Shown here one piece after another: positions 22,574-35,066 of a stretch of DNA of 64,000 bases. Position 1 is the first letter of the stretch. Each line of letters opens with the position of its first letter. The notes beneath the pieces were generated by a model. That model saw nothing but the letters and a program-made list of their open reading frames with translations, was not told the origin of the DNA and did not search any database. The translations under genes and the position numbers were made by a program. Source of the stretch: Paulinella micropora (Eukaryota; Cercozoa; Imbricatea; Euglyphida; Paulinellidae); NCBI GenBank assembly GCA_019918135.1, contig WBZZ01005557.1, positions 124,001-188,000 on the forward strand. The letters are read 5' to 3'.

Positions 22574-22916
22574 GAAGAAGAAGGAGATCAAAGGGGGAAT
22601 CGTACTACAGCACCACGTTGCTTGTATTTTTTTATTAATAGTACGTTTGTTCTTGACATACTGCCGAGAAAAAGAAAAAGAAAAAAAAAGAGAGAGAGAT
22701 TGAGGGGAAGGAGTTCAAAAATCTACAAGAATGGCTGGAGAATCCGCTTTGACGTGCCGTATGAGGATATATTTATCGTCTTTTAGCGTCTATCCGTGGG
22801 TCGATGCGCTGTGTGGCATGACTCCATAGCGCATACTATTTGCAGAAAGAAATCAGAAGGTGTATGACGAAAATGCTATTTCTGTCATAAAATCGGGAGG
22901 GGGTATTGTAGGCATC

Positions 22917-23144
22917 ACCCCCCGGATAGCAGGTAAAAAGTACCTTTTCCTGGTGACAGATGCACCAGCTTGTTTTTCAGTATTATTTGTCCGGATTGGA
23001 CCTGATTCCATTTTAATCCTGGTCTGTTGCCGTTTTCCTTTTTGGCTTCACTGAGCTAATATAACGAGACATCATTCTCATCTTTTGAGGACTGTGTTTG
23101 GTTGTATTACCGACTTTTTACGAGCTATCGTTGGGGGCATTACA
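22917..23144 (+). repeat. 3' LTR of Ty3 copy 1
   Basis: Begins TGTAGGCATCACCCC and ends ATTACA. It aligns along its length with the LTRs at 50317 and 60465 but is clearly more diverged, so this copy is older. Confidence 0.85.
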
Positions 23145-23830
23145 TATCATAGGTCATTATATTAATCATTGAATCATTCAGTGATCTAACAAACTAGGCT
23201 GTAGGTGACAATTCAAAGTTCCGAAAAACTGCACAATTTAAAATATTAATAACTTCTTTAACTTGAATGTCGGCGGTTGGGTGACTATATATCTCAGTTT
23301 CCGTTGGACTAAGGTATTGTCATTAAAGTCATTCTTCCGTACCTGCTACGAGTTACCATATATTAGTACAATTACTAGTATCACTTGGGATTGTATACTG
23401 ACTCACAGTAGGACCTATAAAAACGGTACGGTCCGAATATAACGGTGATACTAGTAAGTGTCTAAGTTAATTACAAACTCACATTATTTGGAAACAACCT
23501 TTCTCATTTGTTTTTCTCAAGCAGAGCAACTGGGTCGTTTCACATAATTTGCTTTTATACTCGTAGTAATATTTTATTATATGACACGACGGTGACCTGG
23601 TGTCAGTTCACTGTTCAGACTGTGTTGCTTAGAATTTGTTTTTGGTTCCGAAGTTCTGCCACTGCAGTGATAAATTAAATGAAGACTTCGTGAAATTATT
23701 TGTATATATTGCTGATATATCTAAATTACGACATAGAAATTCTCTCAGCAGGGCCTCTTTCTGAGCCTTACATCCTTCTAGTATTCTAGGCAATAAATGT
23801 GACGCGTCCACGATGACTCGATTTCAGAAT
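23145..23830. other. AT-rich stretch without a recognised gene
   Basis: No ORF with coding character, no repeat family seen elsewhere in the window and no RNA gene recognised. Confidence 0.5.
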
Positions 23831-24507
23831 TCATTGCGCTATGCATTGGTCACTTCCACCCGCATCTCCGCCTCCGCCTCCGCCTCCCGCGCCTCCTAAC
23901 CCACCAGCTCCACCACGTGCCCCCACGCCAAAGATGTAAGGGTTCGGGGCGCGACAGCTTCGACAGCTGATTAGTCCATTTGGATTCCCTGTCACGCACT
24001 GCGGACAAAACCACTGATTAGGAGATGCAGCTGCCCCACCTGCAGCTCCTGTCGATGAACGCACCGAACCAAACCAACCAGGACCTGACTGCTGAGCCGC
24101 AGCCTGTGCTCGCGAGCCAGTGGAGTCCTGACTTGCGCCTCTGCTGGGCTGAATGGAGGGGGCAGGAAAGTCAGGGTGAGACTTATGACATGTGTTGCAG
24201 ATGCGCGTCATCGCAGGATTGACAACTGTGCAGTACTTGCAGCTCCATTCTTCGGTAGGAAGTGCCTGCGGCGCAGAGCTCGCAGCTGGTATGGTCTCAC
24301 GTGTACCCACAGCGCCTGCCACACCTGACGGACTTGTTGTTCCTTGCTCAACCATAACAAAACCATTTTCATCTGTGCCCGCGCTCATTCTGGAAGCGTT
24401 ATGATCTGCCCATGCCTGTCGCGCCTGTTCCGGCGACACCGTCAGACCCATTTCGTTTGCAGAAGCGAAGAGCATGCCAAACGGGGGCATCATCATATCT
24501 GGACCTC
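23831..24507 (-). CDS. RanBP2-type zinc-finger protein, 3' exon
   Basis: A strong TCGTCTTAG acceptor before 24507 and an open frame to the stop at 23831 suggest this is the last exon of a spliced gene; an ATG at 24496 would otherwise start a 221-residue protein. Two RanBP2/NZF fingers are present. The first (EWSCKYC...NPAMTRICNTC) has Cys at 86, 89, 100 and 103. The second (QWFCPQC...NPNGLISCRSC) has Cys at 164, 167, 178 and 181. The rest is Ala/Ser/Gly-rich and the tail is a Gly run. Such fingers bind ubiquitin or single-stranded RNA; the Thr-Val/Thr-Tyr pair favouring ubiquitin is not clear here. It has the same finger type as the gene at 43122-45932 but no other similarity was seen. Upstream exons were not found among the microsatellites. 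Confidence 0.7.
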
Positions 24508-24790
24508 CTAAGACGAGAAGAGAATGAGTGGGAGGGAGGATGTAAACAATGAAGTGCGTGCGTCAGACGCCGTGGAAGCGAGTGTGGTGTTTTAGAGTGA
24601 GTGAATGACAGCAGTAGAGACAGAAATGGAAAGAGGCACAAAGAACAGCGGAATTATAGAGCAAGAAAGAAAGGTAAAAGAAAATGGAAGCAGAACAACA
24701 GAAAAACATGAGCAGTCAGTCTCTGCATGAATAATATCAAAAGTACAGGCAACGCCGGAGGCGAGACATGACTACTCTGCGAGTTTGCTC
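24508..24790. other. No recognised feature
   Basis: Probably intron or 5' flank of the RanBP2-finger gene. No second exon could be identified with confidence. Confidence 0.4.
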
Positions 24791-24792
24791 TT

Positions 24793-26070
<1,278 letters not shown>

Positions 26071-26340
26071 TTTACACTTGCATGCTGCTTCTTACACTCT
26101 TGGTCCCTTGGTGCCTCTTTTTCTTCCTTTTCTTCTTCAGTCTATCCTATCCCTTTGTTCTTTCTTTCCATTTTCGTGCCTCTCTTCCATTCTCTCTTAC
26201 TCTTCTTGAGCTGCTTATGGGTTATGCTCTCGACTTGATCTGAACCGTTTCTTTTGTTTCCCTGGTCCAGACTATCTATTCTCTCAAAATATATCTGCTT
26301 GTATCTATTTGTTTTCGATCTATCTAGGCCATGCAGTGTA
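26071..26340. other. No recognised feature
   Basis: Pyrimidine-rich unique-looking sequence between the tetranucleotide array and the first ATT-bounded repeats. Confidence 0.4.
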
Positions 26341-27000
26341 ATATTATTATCATTATTACTATAAGTATCCCTGAAAGGTGTTGGGAGTAGGATGTGGGGG
26401 GTGTGGGGGGAGGGGGAAATTGGAAACTGTGTACCCCACCACCATCCCCAGCAAATGGGCACCCCTGTCGGAATAAATCATGGTTTGTAAGAACGAGGAG
26501 GATTTGGGAGCTCATATTTGCAGGGTAGCTAGCCCCAGACTCGATGTTGATGCTGATATGATTTTTTTTTGGAATTGACGCAAATATTTGCGTTAGAGGA
26601 TTGTCCTGAATGCCAAAATTCCATGGTTTTTTTCGCACCCCAGTCGGAATAAATCATGGTTTGTGTGAACCAGGAAGAGTTGGGAGCTCATGTTTGCAGG
26701 GTGGCTAGCCCCAGACTCGATCTTGATGCTGGTGTAAAGTCTTTGGAATTCACGCAAATATTAGCGTTAGGGGACTGTCCTGAACGCCAAAATTCCTTGT
26801 TTTTTTAACCCTATTTTCTGCTCTCCCATCGGAATAAATCATGGTTTGTGGGAACCAGGAGGAGCTGGGAGCTCACATTGACAGGGTGGTTAGCACCAGA
26901 CTCGATCTTGATGCTGGTATAGTTTTTTTGGAATTCACACAAATACTTGCGTTAGGGGAGTGTCCTGAATGCCAAAATGCCTTGTTATTTAGCACCCTGT
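26341..27000 (+). repeat. Repeat family E, three tandem units
   Basis: Units of about 175-187 bp begin near 26468, 26642 and 26829 with GGAATAAATCATGG. Each carries the phrase GACTCGAT and a site resembling ACGCAAATATTTGCGT. The left edge has ATCCCTGAAAGGTGTTGGG after an ATT run. Confidence 0.8.
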
Positions 27001-27300
27001 CAAATGAGCTCCCAACTCCTCCTGGTTCACACAAACCATGATATATTCCGATTGGGTAGCGAAAAAAAAGAACGAAATTTAGCATTCAGGGCACTCCCCT
27101 AGCGCAAATATTTGCGTGAATTCCAAGGAAATTATCAGCATCAACATCGAGTCTGGGGCTAACCACCCTGCAAATATGAGCTCCCATCTCCTCCTCGTTC
27201 CCACAAACCATGATTTATTCCGGCAGGGGTGCGGAAAAGGGGGTGGGACAAAATTTTCATTTCCCCCCTCCCCCTTCACCAACACCTTTCAGGAAATAAT
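27001..27300 (-). repeat. Repeat family E, inverted unit
   Basis: Reverse-orientation unit facing the one at 26829, so the pair forms a large inverted repeat. The palindromic core lies at about 27110. It ends in (AAT)n at 27296. Confidence 0.75.
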
Positions 27301-27310
27301 AATAATAATA

Positions 27311-27915
27311 ACTAGGGTCTGCGCCAACACCTGAAAGGATGGTTTGCGGTGCGCTTTGCGCAGCGCAACCCCCCCCCCCCCCCTCGGGCTGGGGTTCCCG
27401 GGGGGAGAGCCCCCCCGACCCCCCCTTCCCGTCGACAGGGTACGTTCAATTGCAGGAGGTACCAGCAGATCGCAAGTGTAAGCTCTGTTGGCACGAAAAC
27501 CTAAAATCTCTGGTTTTTTGTCTCACCCGCCATCATAACTTTTTCATCTCCGAAGAGAGTGCACCGAGAGGTGTCGGGTACACCAAACATCAGCCTCAAA
27601 CTCCCTCTGGTGTGCGCAAACGGCGTCTGGTGGCGCAAAAGCCTAAATTTTCCGGTGAGTATGCCACCTGGCGCAACAATTTTTATATTTTCGAAGAGAG
27701 CTCATCAAAAGCTTCAGATACACAAAATACCAGCAGCTAAATCCCTCTGGTGTGCGCAAACGGCGCCTGGTGGCACAAAACCTCAATTTTCTGGTGTGGG
27801 TGCCACCCGCGACCGAAACGGGCACGTACAATGGCCGGGCTGGGTTCCCGGGGGAAGGGCCACCCGGATCCCCCCTGCCCGTCGACAGGGTACGTTCAAT
27901 TGCGGAGGCTACGGC
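27311..27915 (-). repeat. Repeat family F
   Basis: Starts beside (AAT)n with the complement of AAACCATCCTTTCAGGTG and contains C-rich CCCGTCGACAGGGTACG blocks. It shares long segments with 28200-28690 and 30440-31370. Confidence 0.65.
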
Positions 27916-28205
27916 AAGTACTGGCTAGCCCCAGACTCGATGTTGATGCTGATTTAATTTTTTTGAAATTCACGCAAATATTTGCGTTAGGGCAGTGTCC
28001 TGAATGCCTACATTCCTTGCCTTTTTAGCCTATTTTCTGCTCTCCCATCGGAATAAATCATGCTTTGTGTGAACCAGGAGGAGTTGGGAGCTCATATTGG
28101 CAGGGTGGTTACCAGACTCGATCTTGATGCTGATATAATTTTTTTGGAATTCACGCAAATGTTTGCGTTAGGGGAGTGTCCTGAATGCTAAATTTCCTTG
28201 TTTCT
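27916..28205 (+). repeat. Repeat family E, one full and one partial unit
   Basis: Units near 27922 and 28047; the first begins inside the unit at GGCTAGCCCCAGACTCG. Both keep a near-perfect ACGCAAATRTTTGCGT core. Confidence 0.7.
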
Positions 28206-28687
28206 TAGCAGTACTTGCCGGTGCCTCCGGCAATTAAATGTACCCTGTCGACGGGGCAGGGGGGGTCCGGGGGGCCCTCCCCCCGGGAACCCCAGCCGGG
28301 CGATTGTACGTACCCGTTCTGGTCGCGGGTGGCACCCACACCTGAAAATTGAGGTTTTTTGCCACCAGGCGCCCTTTGCGACACCTCCGGCAATTCAAAG
28401 TACTGTCGAAGGGAAAGGGGGGGCCCGGGGGAGCCCTGCGATTGTACATACCCGTTCTGGTCGCGGGTGGCACCAACACCTGAAAATTGAGGTTTTTGCC
28501 ACCAGGCGCCCTTTGCGGCACCTCCGGCAATTCAACGTACCCTGTCGAAGGGAAAGGGGGCGGGAGGGGAGGGGGGGGGGGGGGGGTCCGGGGGGCCCTC
28601 CAAAAAGTGATAAGAAGTGGGGCTGGCGGGGTTGGGTGCGCGCAGCGCACCGGTAAACCATCCTTTCAGGTGATGGCGCAGCACCTA

Positions 28688-28690
<3 letters not shown>
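28206..28690 (+). repeat. Repeat family F, internally duplicated
   Basis: A segment containing CACCTGAAAATTGAGG and GCACCTCCGGCAATTC occurs twice (about 28345 and 28480). The right end AAACCATCCTTTCAGGTG leads into (ATT)n. Confidence 0.7.
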
Positions 28691-28730
<40 letters not shown>

Positions 28731-28733
<3 letters not shown>

Positions 28734-28827
28734 GAGTCTTTGGAGCGGAGCCGCGTCACCGAACGGTCCCGTGCTACCAATGGAGGCACATGTCCGACAA
28801 GATCAAAGGCCAATTGACTGATAAGTC

Positions 28828-28829
<2 letters not shown>
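28731..28829 (+). repeat. Short ATT-bounded repeat with shared tail
   Basis: About 100 bp between two ATT runs; its right half has AATGGAGGCACATGTCC, the tail motif also found in families A and D. Confidence 0.6.
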
Positions 28830-28862
<33 letters not shown>

Positions 28863-28864
<2 letters not shown>

Positions 28865-29069
28865 GTTCTACCATCTGGGCCCTGTCGCCAGTTCGATTCC
28901 CGTCGGTGCCACCAGTATTTTCATTGAACATACCGGTCCGTCTGGAAGTGTTGGAACTGCCCTTGCGGGGGTGTCATTAGAGCCTATCGTCAATTCTTCG
29001 TACTCCCCTCACGGGTGAGACGATGGAGGCGCATGTGCAGATTTGCATCAGCCATTGACAGAGAAGCAC

Positions 29070-29070
<1 letters not shown>
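28863..29070 (+). mobile_element. SINE family A, 5'-truncated
   Basis: Begins at GTTCTACCATCTGG, so the A box is lost; the B box and tail are intact. One copy of the internal module. Confidence 0.85.
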
Positions 29071-29132
<62 letters not shown>

Positions 29133-29373
29133 GTGGCACCGCGATAGCCCAGTGGTTAAGGTTTACCATCTGGGACCTGTCGCCAGTTCGATTCCCGTCG
29201 GTGCCAGTATTTTCAAAGGATATTTTCTTTGAAAGTATTGGTCTGTCTGGAAGGCTTGGAGCTGCCTTGCGGGGGTGTCAGTAGAGCCTATCGTCAAATC
29301 TTCGTACTCCCCTCGCGGGTGAGACGATGGAGGCACATGTGCAGAAATGCATTCGCCATTGACTGAGAAGCAC

Positions 29374-29374
<1 letters not shown>
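29133..29374 (+). mobile_element. SINE family A, GGCACCG subfamily
   Basis: The tRNA-like head has GGCACCG at its start and CGGTGCC at its end, a perfect 7-bp acceptor-like pairing. A box TAGCCCAGTGG and B box AGTTCGATTCC are intact. The body has the hairpin-forming TTTCAAAGGATATTTTC. Confidence 0.9.
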
Positions 29375-29440
<66 letters not shown>

Positions 29441-29672
29441 TGGACACCGTGATAGCCCAGTGGTCAAGTTCTACCATCTGGGCCCTGTCGCCAGTTCGAT
29501 TCCAGTCGGTGCCACCAGTATTTTCATTGAACATACCGGTCCGTCTGGAAGTGTTGGAACTGCCCTTGCGGGGGTGTCATTAGAGCCTATCGTCAATTCT
29601 TCGTACTCCCCTCACGGGTGAGACGATGGAGGCGCATGTGCAGATTTGCATCAGCCATTGACAGAGAAGCAC

Positions 29673-29673
<1 letters not shown>
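29441..29673 (+). mobile_element. SINE family A, single-module
   Basis: GGACACCG head with A box 12 bases and B box 52 bases from the start; one internal module. Ends AAGCACT then (ATT)n. Confidence 0.9.
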
Positions 29674-29732
<59 letters not shown>

Positions 29733-30437
29733 CCCTGAAAGGTGTTGGGAGTAGGGAATAGGGGGTTTGAGGGGAGGGGGAGAATGGCAAGTGTGTACCC
29801 CCCCCCCCCCCTCCCCCCCCCCCCCCCCGGGTCACACACACACACAAACACACACACACACACGCACACACACACACACCGCATTTCCGCACCCCTGTCA
29901 GAATAAATCATGGTTTGTGGGAACGAGGAGTTGGGAGCTCATATTTGCAGGGTGGCTAGCCCCAGACTCGATGTTGATGCTGATGCAATTTCTCTGGAAT
30001 TTGCGCAAATGTTTGCGTTGGGGGAGTGTCCTGAATGCCAAAATTCCTTGTTTTTTCACCCCTTTCTGCACCCCCATCGGAATAAATCATGGTTTGTGGG
30101 AACCAGGAGGAGTTGGGAGCTCATATTGACAGGGTGGCTAGCCCCCATACTCGATGTTGATGCTGATATAACTTTTTTGAACTTCACGCAAATATTTGCG
30201 TTAGGGGAGTGTCCTGAATGCCAAAAGTCCTTGGCTTTTTAGCCTATTTTCTGCGCCCCCGTCGGAATAAATCATGGTTTGTGTGAACCAGGAGGAGTTA
30301 GGAGCTCATATTTGCAGGGTGGCTAGCCGCAGACTCGATGTTAATGCTGATATAGTTTTTTTGGAATTCACGCAAATATTTGCGTTAGGGGCGTGTCCTG
30401 AATTCCAAAATTCCTTCTTTTTTTTTTTTTTTTTTTG
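29733..30437 (+). repeat. Repeat family E, three tandem units
   Basis: Left edge ATCCCTGAAAGGTGTTGGG follows (ATT)n. A C run and (CA)n at 29797-29880 precede units near 29898, 30076 and 30260. Each keeps the GCAAAT-TTTGCG core; the first has GCGCAAATGTTTGCGT. Confidence 0.8.
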
Positions 30438-31375
30438 TTGAGAGTACTTGCCGGTACATCCGGCAATTGAACGTACCCTGTCGACGGGGAAGAGGGGTCC
30501 GGTGGGCCCTTCCACCGGGAACCCAAGCCCAGCAATTGTTCGTACCCACGACGAATTAGCCGGCACCAAAATGAATGGCTGAGAATTCTCCAAGGCTCTA
30601 GAGTTGTGCCAGCAGGGTTTGTGCCGGTTACGTCCGGCTATTGAACGTATACCCTGTCGACTGTAGAAAGGGGGGTCCGTGGGGGCCTTCCCCCCGGAAA
30701 CCCCAGCCCAGCTTTTGTACGTACCCCACGCGAATTAGCTGGCACCAAAATGCATGGCTGAGAATGCTCCAAGGCTCTCAGAGTTGTGCCAAAAGGGTTT
30801 ATGCCGGTTACCTCCGGCAATTGAACGTACCCTGTCGACTGTGGACAGGGCGGATCTGGGGGGCCCTCCCCCGAAAACCCAAGCCCCGCCATTGTAAGTA
30901 CCCGAAGCGAATTAGCCTGAGCCAAAATGAATGGCTGAGAATGCTCCAAGGCTCCCAAAGTTGTGCCAGAAGGGTTGAGAGGCTGATTTTTTTGTTTTCA
31001 CAACCTCGGGACGCGCTCTAGGTAGCGAACCAGTTGAAATAGAGATTTACGAAGATTTTGGCAAAGTAGTGCCAAAATGAATGGCTGAGAATGCTCCAAG
31101 GCTCTAAGAGTTGTGCCAAAGGGGCTTACAGGCTGATTCTTTGTGTTTTCGTAAGCTTGTCACGAGCTCTTTTTCAGTGATATAGTTGAAATGATGAAAT
31201 TCGAATGTAATGACAAAGTGCCAGCTGAAATTGCTTCAAGGCTGTAAAAGTTGTGCATGTGAGAATGAGAGGAAAAGCGACCTTGGCAAGAGGAGGGGGG
31301 GGGGGTGGGTGGGTTGTTGGTGCGCGAAGGGCACCGCAAACCATCCTTTCAGGTGTTGACGCAGCCCCTAGTTAT
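30438..31375 (+). repeat. Repeat family F, tandem units
   Basis: Starts after a T run with GTACTTGCCGGTAC. Units contain GTACCCTGTCGAC and AATGGCTGAGAATGC, repeated near 30570, 30755, 30930 and 31079. Right end AAACCATCCTTTCAGGTG before (ATT)n. Confidence 0.7.
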
Positions 31376-31399
31376 TATTATTATTATTATTACTATTAG

Positions 31400-31640
31400 T
31401 GGCACCGCGATAGCCCAGTGGTTAAGGTCTACCATCTGGGACCTGTCGCCAGTTCGATTCCCGTCGGTGCCAGTATTTTCAAAGGATATTTTCTTTGAAA
31501 GTATTGGTCTGTCTGGAAGGCTTGGAGCTGCCTTGCGGGGGTGTCAGTAGAGCCTATCGTCAATCTTCGTACTCCCCTCACGGGTGAGACGATGGAGGCA
31601 CATGTGCAGAAATGCATTCGCCATTGACTGAGAAGCACTA
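31400..31640 (+). mobile_element. SINE family A, GGCACCG subfamily
   Basis: Near-identical to the copy at 29133, including the TTTCAAAGG hairpin body and the GGAGGCACATGTGC tail. Confidence 0.9.
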
Positions 31641-31645
31641 TTATG

Positions 31646-31718
<73 letters not shown>

Positions 31719-31890
31719 GGGAGTACATAGGCCATCGGTCCTTTCCATGGGCTGATTGGTATAAAGCTCCTAGAGTAATGTTCTTTGCCGTCACTTCCTT
31801 TATTCCACCGATTGGTGTGGAGACTTTCCTTATGGAATGAAGGATTGGATGCACATGGCCTTTTGGCTCAGCAATTGGCAGGAGATACAC

Positions 31891-31891
<1 letters not shown>
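31719..31891 (+). mobile_element. SINE-like family B
   Basis: About 172 bp from GGGAGTACATAGGCCATC to GGAGATACACT, followed by (ATT)n. No A or B box was seen. Confidence 0.85.
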
Positions 31892-31932
<41 letters not shown>

Positions 31933-32201
31933 GGACACCGTGATAGCCCAGTGGTCAAGTTCTACCATCTGAGCCCTGTCGCCAGTTCGATTCCCGTCGG
32001 TGCCACCAGTATTTTCATTGAACATACCGGTCTATTTCTGGACCAGTATTTTCATTGAACATACCGGCCCGTCTGGAAGTGTTGGAACTGCCCTTGCGGG
32101 GCTGTCATTAGAGCTTATCGTCAATTCTTCGTACTCCCCTCACGGGTGAGACGATGGAGGCGCATGTGCAGAAATGCATCAGCCATTGACAGAGAAGCAC
32201 T
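31933..32201 (+). mobile_element. SINE family A, double-module
   Basis: Two internal modules joined by GGTCTATTTCTGGACC, a variant also seen at 35299 and 38640. Confidence 0.9.
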
Positions 32202-32226
32202 ATTATTATTATTATTATTATTATAT

Positions 32227-32692
32227 AGGGGTGCACATTATGGCACCCCACGGGAAGAGGAGGTGGTTGGGCCTCTTCCCACTGGTTCCGAGGCTATGTT
32301 GTTGCGTTGTTTTTATAAGACATACACCACGTGGGGTCAAAGGGGTATATACATTCCGAGATCTAGGGGTGGTGACGGGTTTCGAGGCGTCCCAGACACT
32401 TACCGCCAAACGTCCTCATGCGCTGGCAGACCGCATGAAATGTCTGCTACCCCTGTGAGTACCTCCATGCGGGACCTACCCAGTCTCGTGGAGCTCTCAC
32501 GCGGGGAAGATCAATCATTTGTAGTTGATTTCCTGCAAGGTACCCGATACTGTGCGGGTAGTAGGGACTTCCTTTTGGGGCTTTCTACGCAGGATGGTTA
32601 GAGTCACTCTTCCCTCCCCAACATACTCACTGTAGTCCCTGTTGGGTCGAGGGATGGAGGCGCATGGCCCTCGGGCTCAATGACAGATCAAT
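32227..32692 (+). repeat. Repeat family D
   Basis: About 465 bp starting GGGGTGCACATTATGGC and ending GGCGCATGGCCCTCGGGCTC and an AT run. A 150-codon open frame over it is shared with 39176 but looks non-coding. Confidence 0.8.
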
Positions 32693-32695
32693 ATA

Positions 32696-32727
<32 letters not shown>

Positions 32728-32753
32728 AATATATATATATTATTATTACTATT

Positions 32754-33250
32754 AGTAAATCTGCCTTGGAGTGTTGACTGTGACATATTTGAGGGAAATC
32801 CCGATGAAAAAACCTAGTCACACTTGCTAAACAGAGTTCCAGCCCAATGGCCTCAAGGCGTTAAACTGTGACGCCAACTCATAACCCTTTGGTGGTAGAT
32901 GCTGGGGAGGAGGGTCGTTGCACGCGTAAAAGATCTTAAACTCCGCATATGCTGGTTGATAGCCCAGGACCCAGCAGACACCAGATTGTTATGGGTGGGG
33001 TTTCGAGGCAGCTCTAGCAACCGCGCTTGGTGTATGCACTTGCACATTCGGTGACGTCTTGCAAGAGGTTGCTGGGACTGCGGAATAACCTCGGCTTAGT
33101 GCAGTCTTGCCCTCAGGAGCTCCATCGGTGGCCCCGATCATCAGGCGAGAGACTGACACGGGGGGGTGGAGGACCTCGAACAAGGGTATTGGAGGCTTAT
33201 GTCCGTTGAGGATATGCCATTAGCTGCATCAGTACGCCTCCGATATAGTA
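32754..33250 (+). repeat. Repeat family C
   Basis: About 495-bp unit from AGTAAATCTGCCTTGG to CGCCTCCGATATAGTA. Nearly identical to units at 34271, 39854 and 40262. Confidence 0.85.
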
Positions 33251-33275
33251 TTATTACTATTATTATTATTATTTT

Positions 33276-33541
33276 GGACACCGTGATAGCCCAGTGGTCA
33301 AGTTCTACCATCTGGGCCCTGTCGCCAGTTCGATTCCCGTCGGTGCCACCAGTATTTTCATTGAACATACCGGTCCGTCTGGACCAGTATTTTCATTGAA
33401 CATACCGGTCCGTCTGGAAGTGTTGGAACTGCCCTTGCGGGGGTGTCATTAGAGCCTATCGTCAATTCTTCGTACTCCCCTCACGGGTGAGACGATGGAG
33501 GCGCATGTGCAGAAATGCATCAGCCATTGACAGAGAAGCAC

Positions 33542-33542
<1 letters not shown>
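33276..33542 (+). mobile_element. SINE family A, double-module
   Basis: Follows family C through a short ATTACTATT run. The A box TAGCCCAGTGG and B box are intact. Confidence 0.9.
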
Positions 33543-33575
<33 letters not shown>

Positions 33576-33577
33576 GT

Positions 33578-33843
33578 GGACACCGTGATAGCCCAGTGGT
33601 CAAGTTCTACCATCTGGGCCCTGTCGCCAGTTCGATTCCCGTCGGTGCCACCAGTATTTTCATTGAACATACCGCTCCGTCTGGACCAGTATTTTCATTG
33701 AACATACCGGTCCGTCTGGAAGTGTTGGAACTGCCCTTGCGGGGGTGTCATTAGAGCTTATCGTCAATTCTTCGTACTCCCCTCACGGGTGAGACGATGG
33801 AGGCGCATGTGCAGAAATGCATCAGCCATTGACAGAGAAGCAC

Positions 33844-33844
<1 letters not shown>
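33578..33844 (+). mobile_element. SINE family A, double-module
   Basis: Separated from the previous copy only by (ATT)n, giving a tandem SINE pair. Confidence 0.9.
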
Positions 33845-33886
<42 letters not shown>

Positions 33887-33887
33887 T

Positions 33888-34147
33888 GGGGAGTACATAG
33901 GCCATCGGTCCTTTCCATGGGCTGATTGGTATAAAGCTCCTAGAGTAATGTTCTATGCCGTCACTTCCTTTATTGGGGAGTACATAGGCCATCGGTCCTT
34001 TCCATGGGCTGATTGGTATAAAGCTCCTAGAGTAATGTTCTATGCCGTCACTTCCTTTATTCCACCGATTGGTGTGGAGACTTTCCTTATGGAATGGAGG
34101 ACTGGATGCACATGGCCTTTTGGCTCAGCAATTGGCAGGAGATACAC

Positions 34148-34148
<1 letters not shown>
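33888..34148 (+). mobile_element. SINE-like family B, partial plus complete
   Basis: The first 87 bp of the unit are followed directly by a complete unit from 33975, a head-to-tail duplication without ATT between them. Confidence 0.85.
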
Positions 34149-34185
<37 letters not shown>

Positions 34186-34186
<1 letters not shown>

Positions 34187-34228
34187 TGGATGCACATGGC
34201 CTTTTGGCTCAGCAATTGGCAGGAGATA

Positions 34229-34230
<2 letters not shown>
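34186..34230 (+). repeat. Family B 3' tail fragment
   Basis: Only the last 45 bp (CTGGATGCACATGGCC onward) between two ATT runs. Confidence 0.8.
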
Positions 34231-34270
<40 letters not shown>

Positions 34271-34273
<3 letters not shown>

Positions 34274-34763
34274 ATCTGCCTTGGAGTGTTGACTGTGACA
34301 TATTTGAGGGAAATCCCGATGAAAAAACCTAGTCACACTTGCTAAACAGAGTTCCAGCCCAATGGCCTCAAGGCGTTAAACTGTGACGCCAACTCAACCC
34401 TTTGGTGGTAGATGCTGGGGAGGAGGGTCGTTGCGCGCGTAAAAGATCTTAAACTCCGCATATGCTGGTTGATAGCCCAGGACCCAGCAGACACCAGATT
34501 GTTATGGGTGGGGTTTCGAGGCAGCTCTAGCAACCGCGCTTGGTGTATGCACTTGCACATTCGGTGACGTCTTGCAAGAGGTTGCTGGGACTGCGGAATA
34601 ACCTCGGCTTAGTGCAGTCTTGCCCTCGGGAGCTCCATCGGTGGCCCCGATCATCAGGCGAGAGACTGACACGGGGGGGTGGAGGACCTCGAACAAGGGT
34701 ATTGGAGGCTTATGTCCGTTGAGGATATGCCATTAGCTGCATCAGTACGCCTCAGATATAGTA
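34271..34763 (+). repeat. Repeat family C
   Basis: Differs from the 32754 unit by a small deletion near 34395 and a few substitutions. Confidence 0.85.
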
Positions 34764-34788
34764 TTATTACTATTATTATTATTATTTT

Positions 34789-35016
34789 GGACACCGTGAT
34801 AGCCCAGTGGTCAAGTTCTACCATCTGGGCCCTGTCGCCAGTTCGATTCCCATCGGTGCCACCAGTATTTTCATTGAACATACCGGTCCGTCTGGAAGTG
34901 TTGGAACTGCCCTTGCGGGGCTGTCATTAGAGCCTATCGTCAATTCTTCGTACTCCCCTCACGGGTGAGACGATGGAGGCGCATGTGCAGATTTGCATCA
35001 GCCATTGACAGAGAAC

Positions 35017-35018
<2 letters not shown>
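34789..35018 (+). mobile_element. SINE family A, single-module
   Basis: Tail end is GAGAACCATT rather than GAGAAGCACT, and the terminal run includes ATC units. Confidence 0.88.
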
Positions 35019-35055
<37 letters not shown>

Positions 35056-35066
35056 CATTATCATTA

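Larger units (their letters stand above)
19043..23144 (+). mobile_element. Ty3/gypsy element, copy 1, 5'-truncated
   Basis: It matches the full element at 50317-60711 from inside the RNase H domain (LWRGPQFTVRTDHHN) through integrase, the 3' region and one 3' LTR. The 5' half and the 5' LTR are missing. The left junction falls inside DUF285 gene B. A SINE in minus orientation is nested in its 3' untranslated region. Confidence 0.9.

Noticed and set aside
29133..29210. Functional tRNA gene
   Set aside because: The T stem does not pair and the sequence continues into a SINE body repeated many times, so it is a tRNA-derived head.
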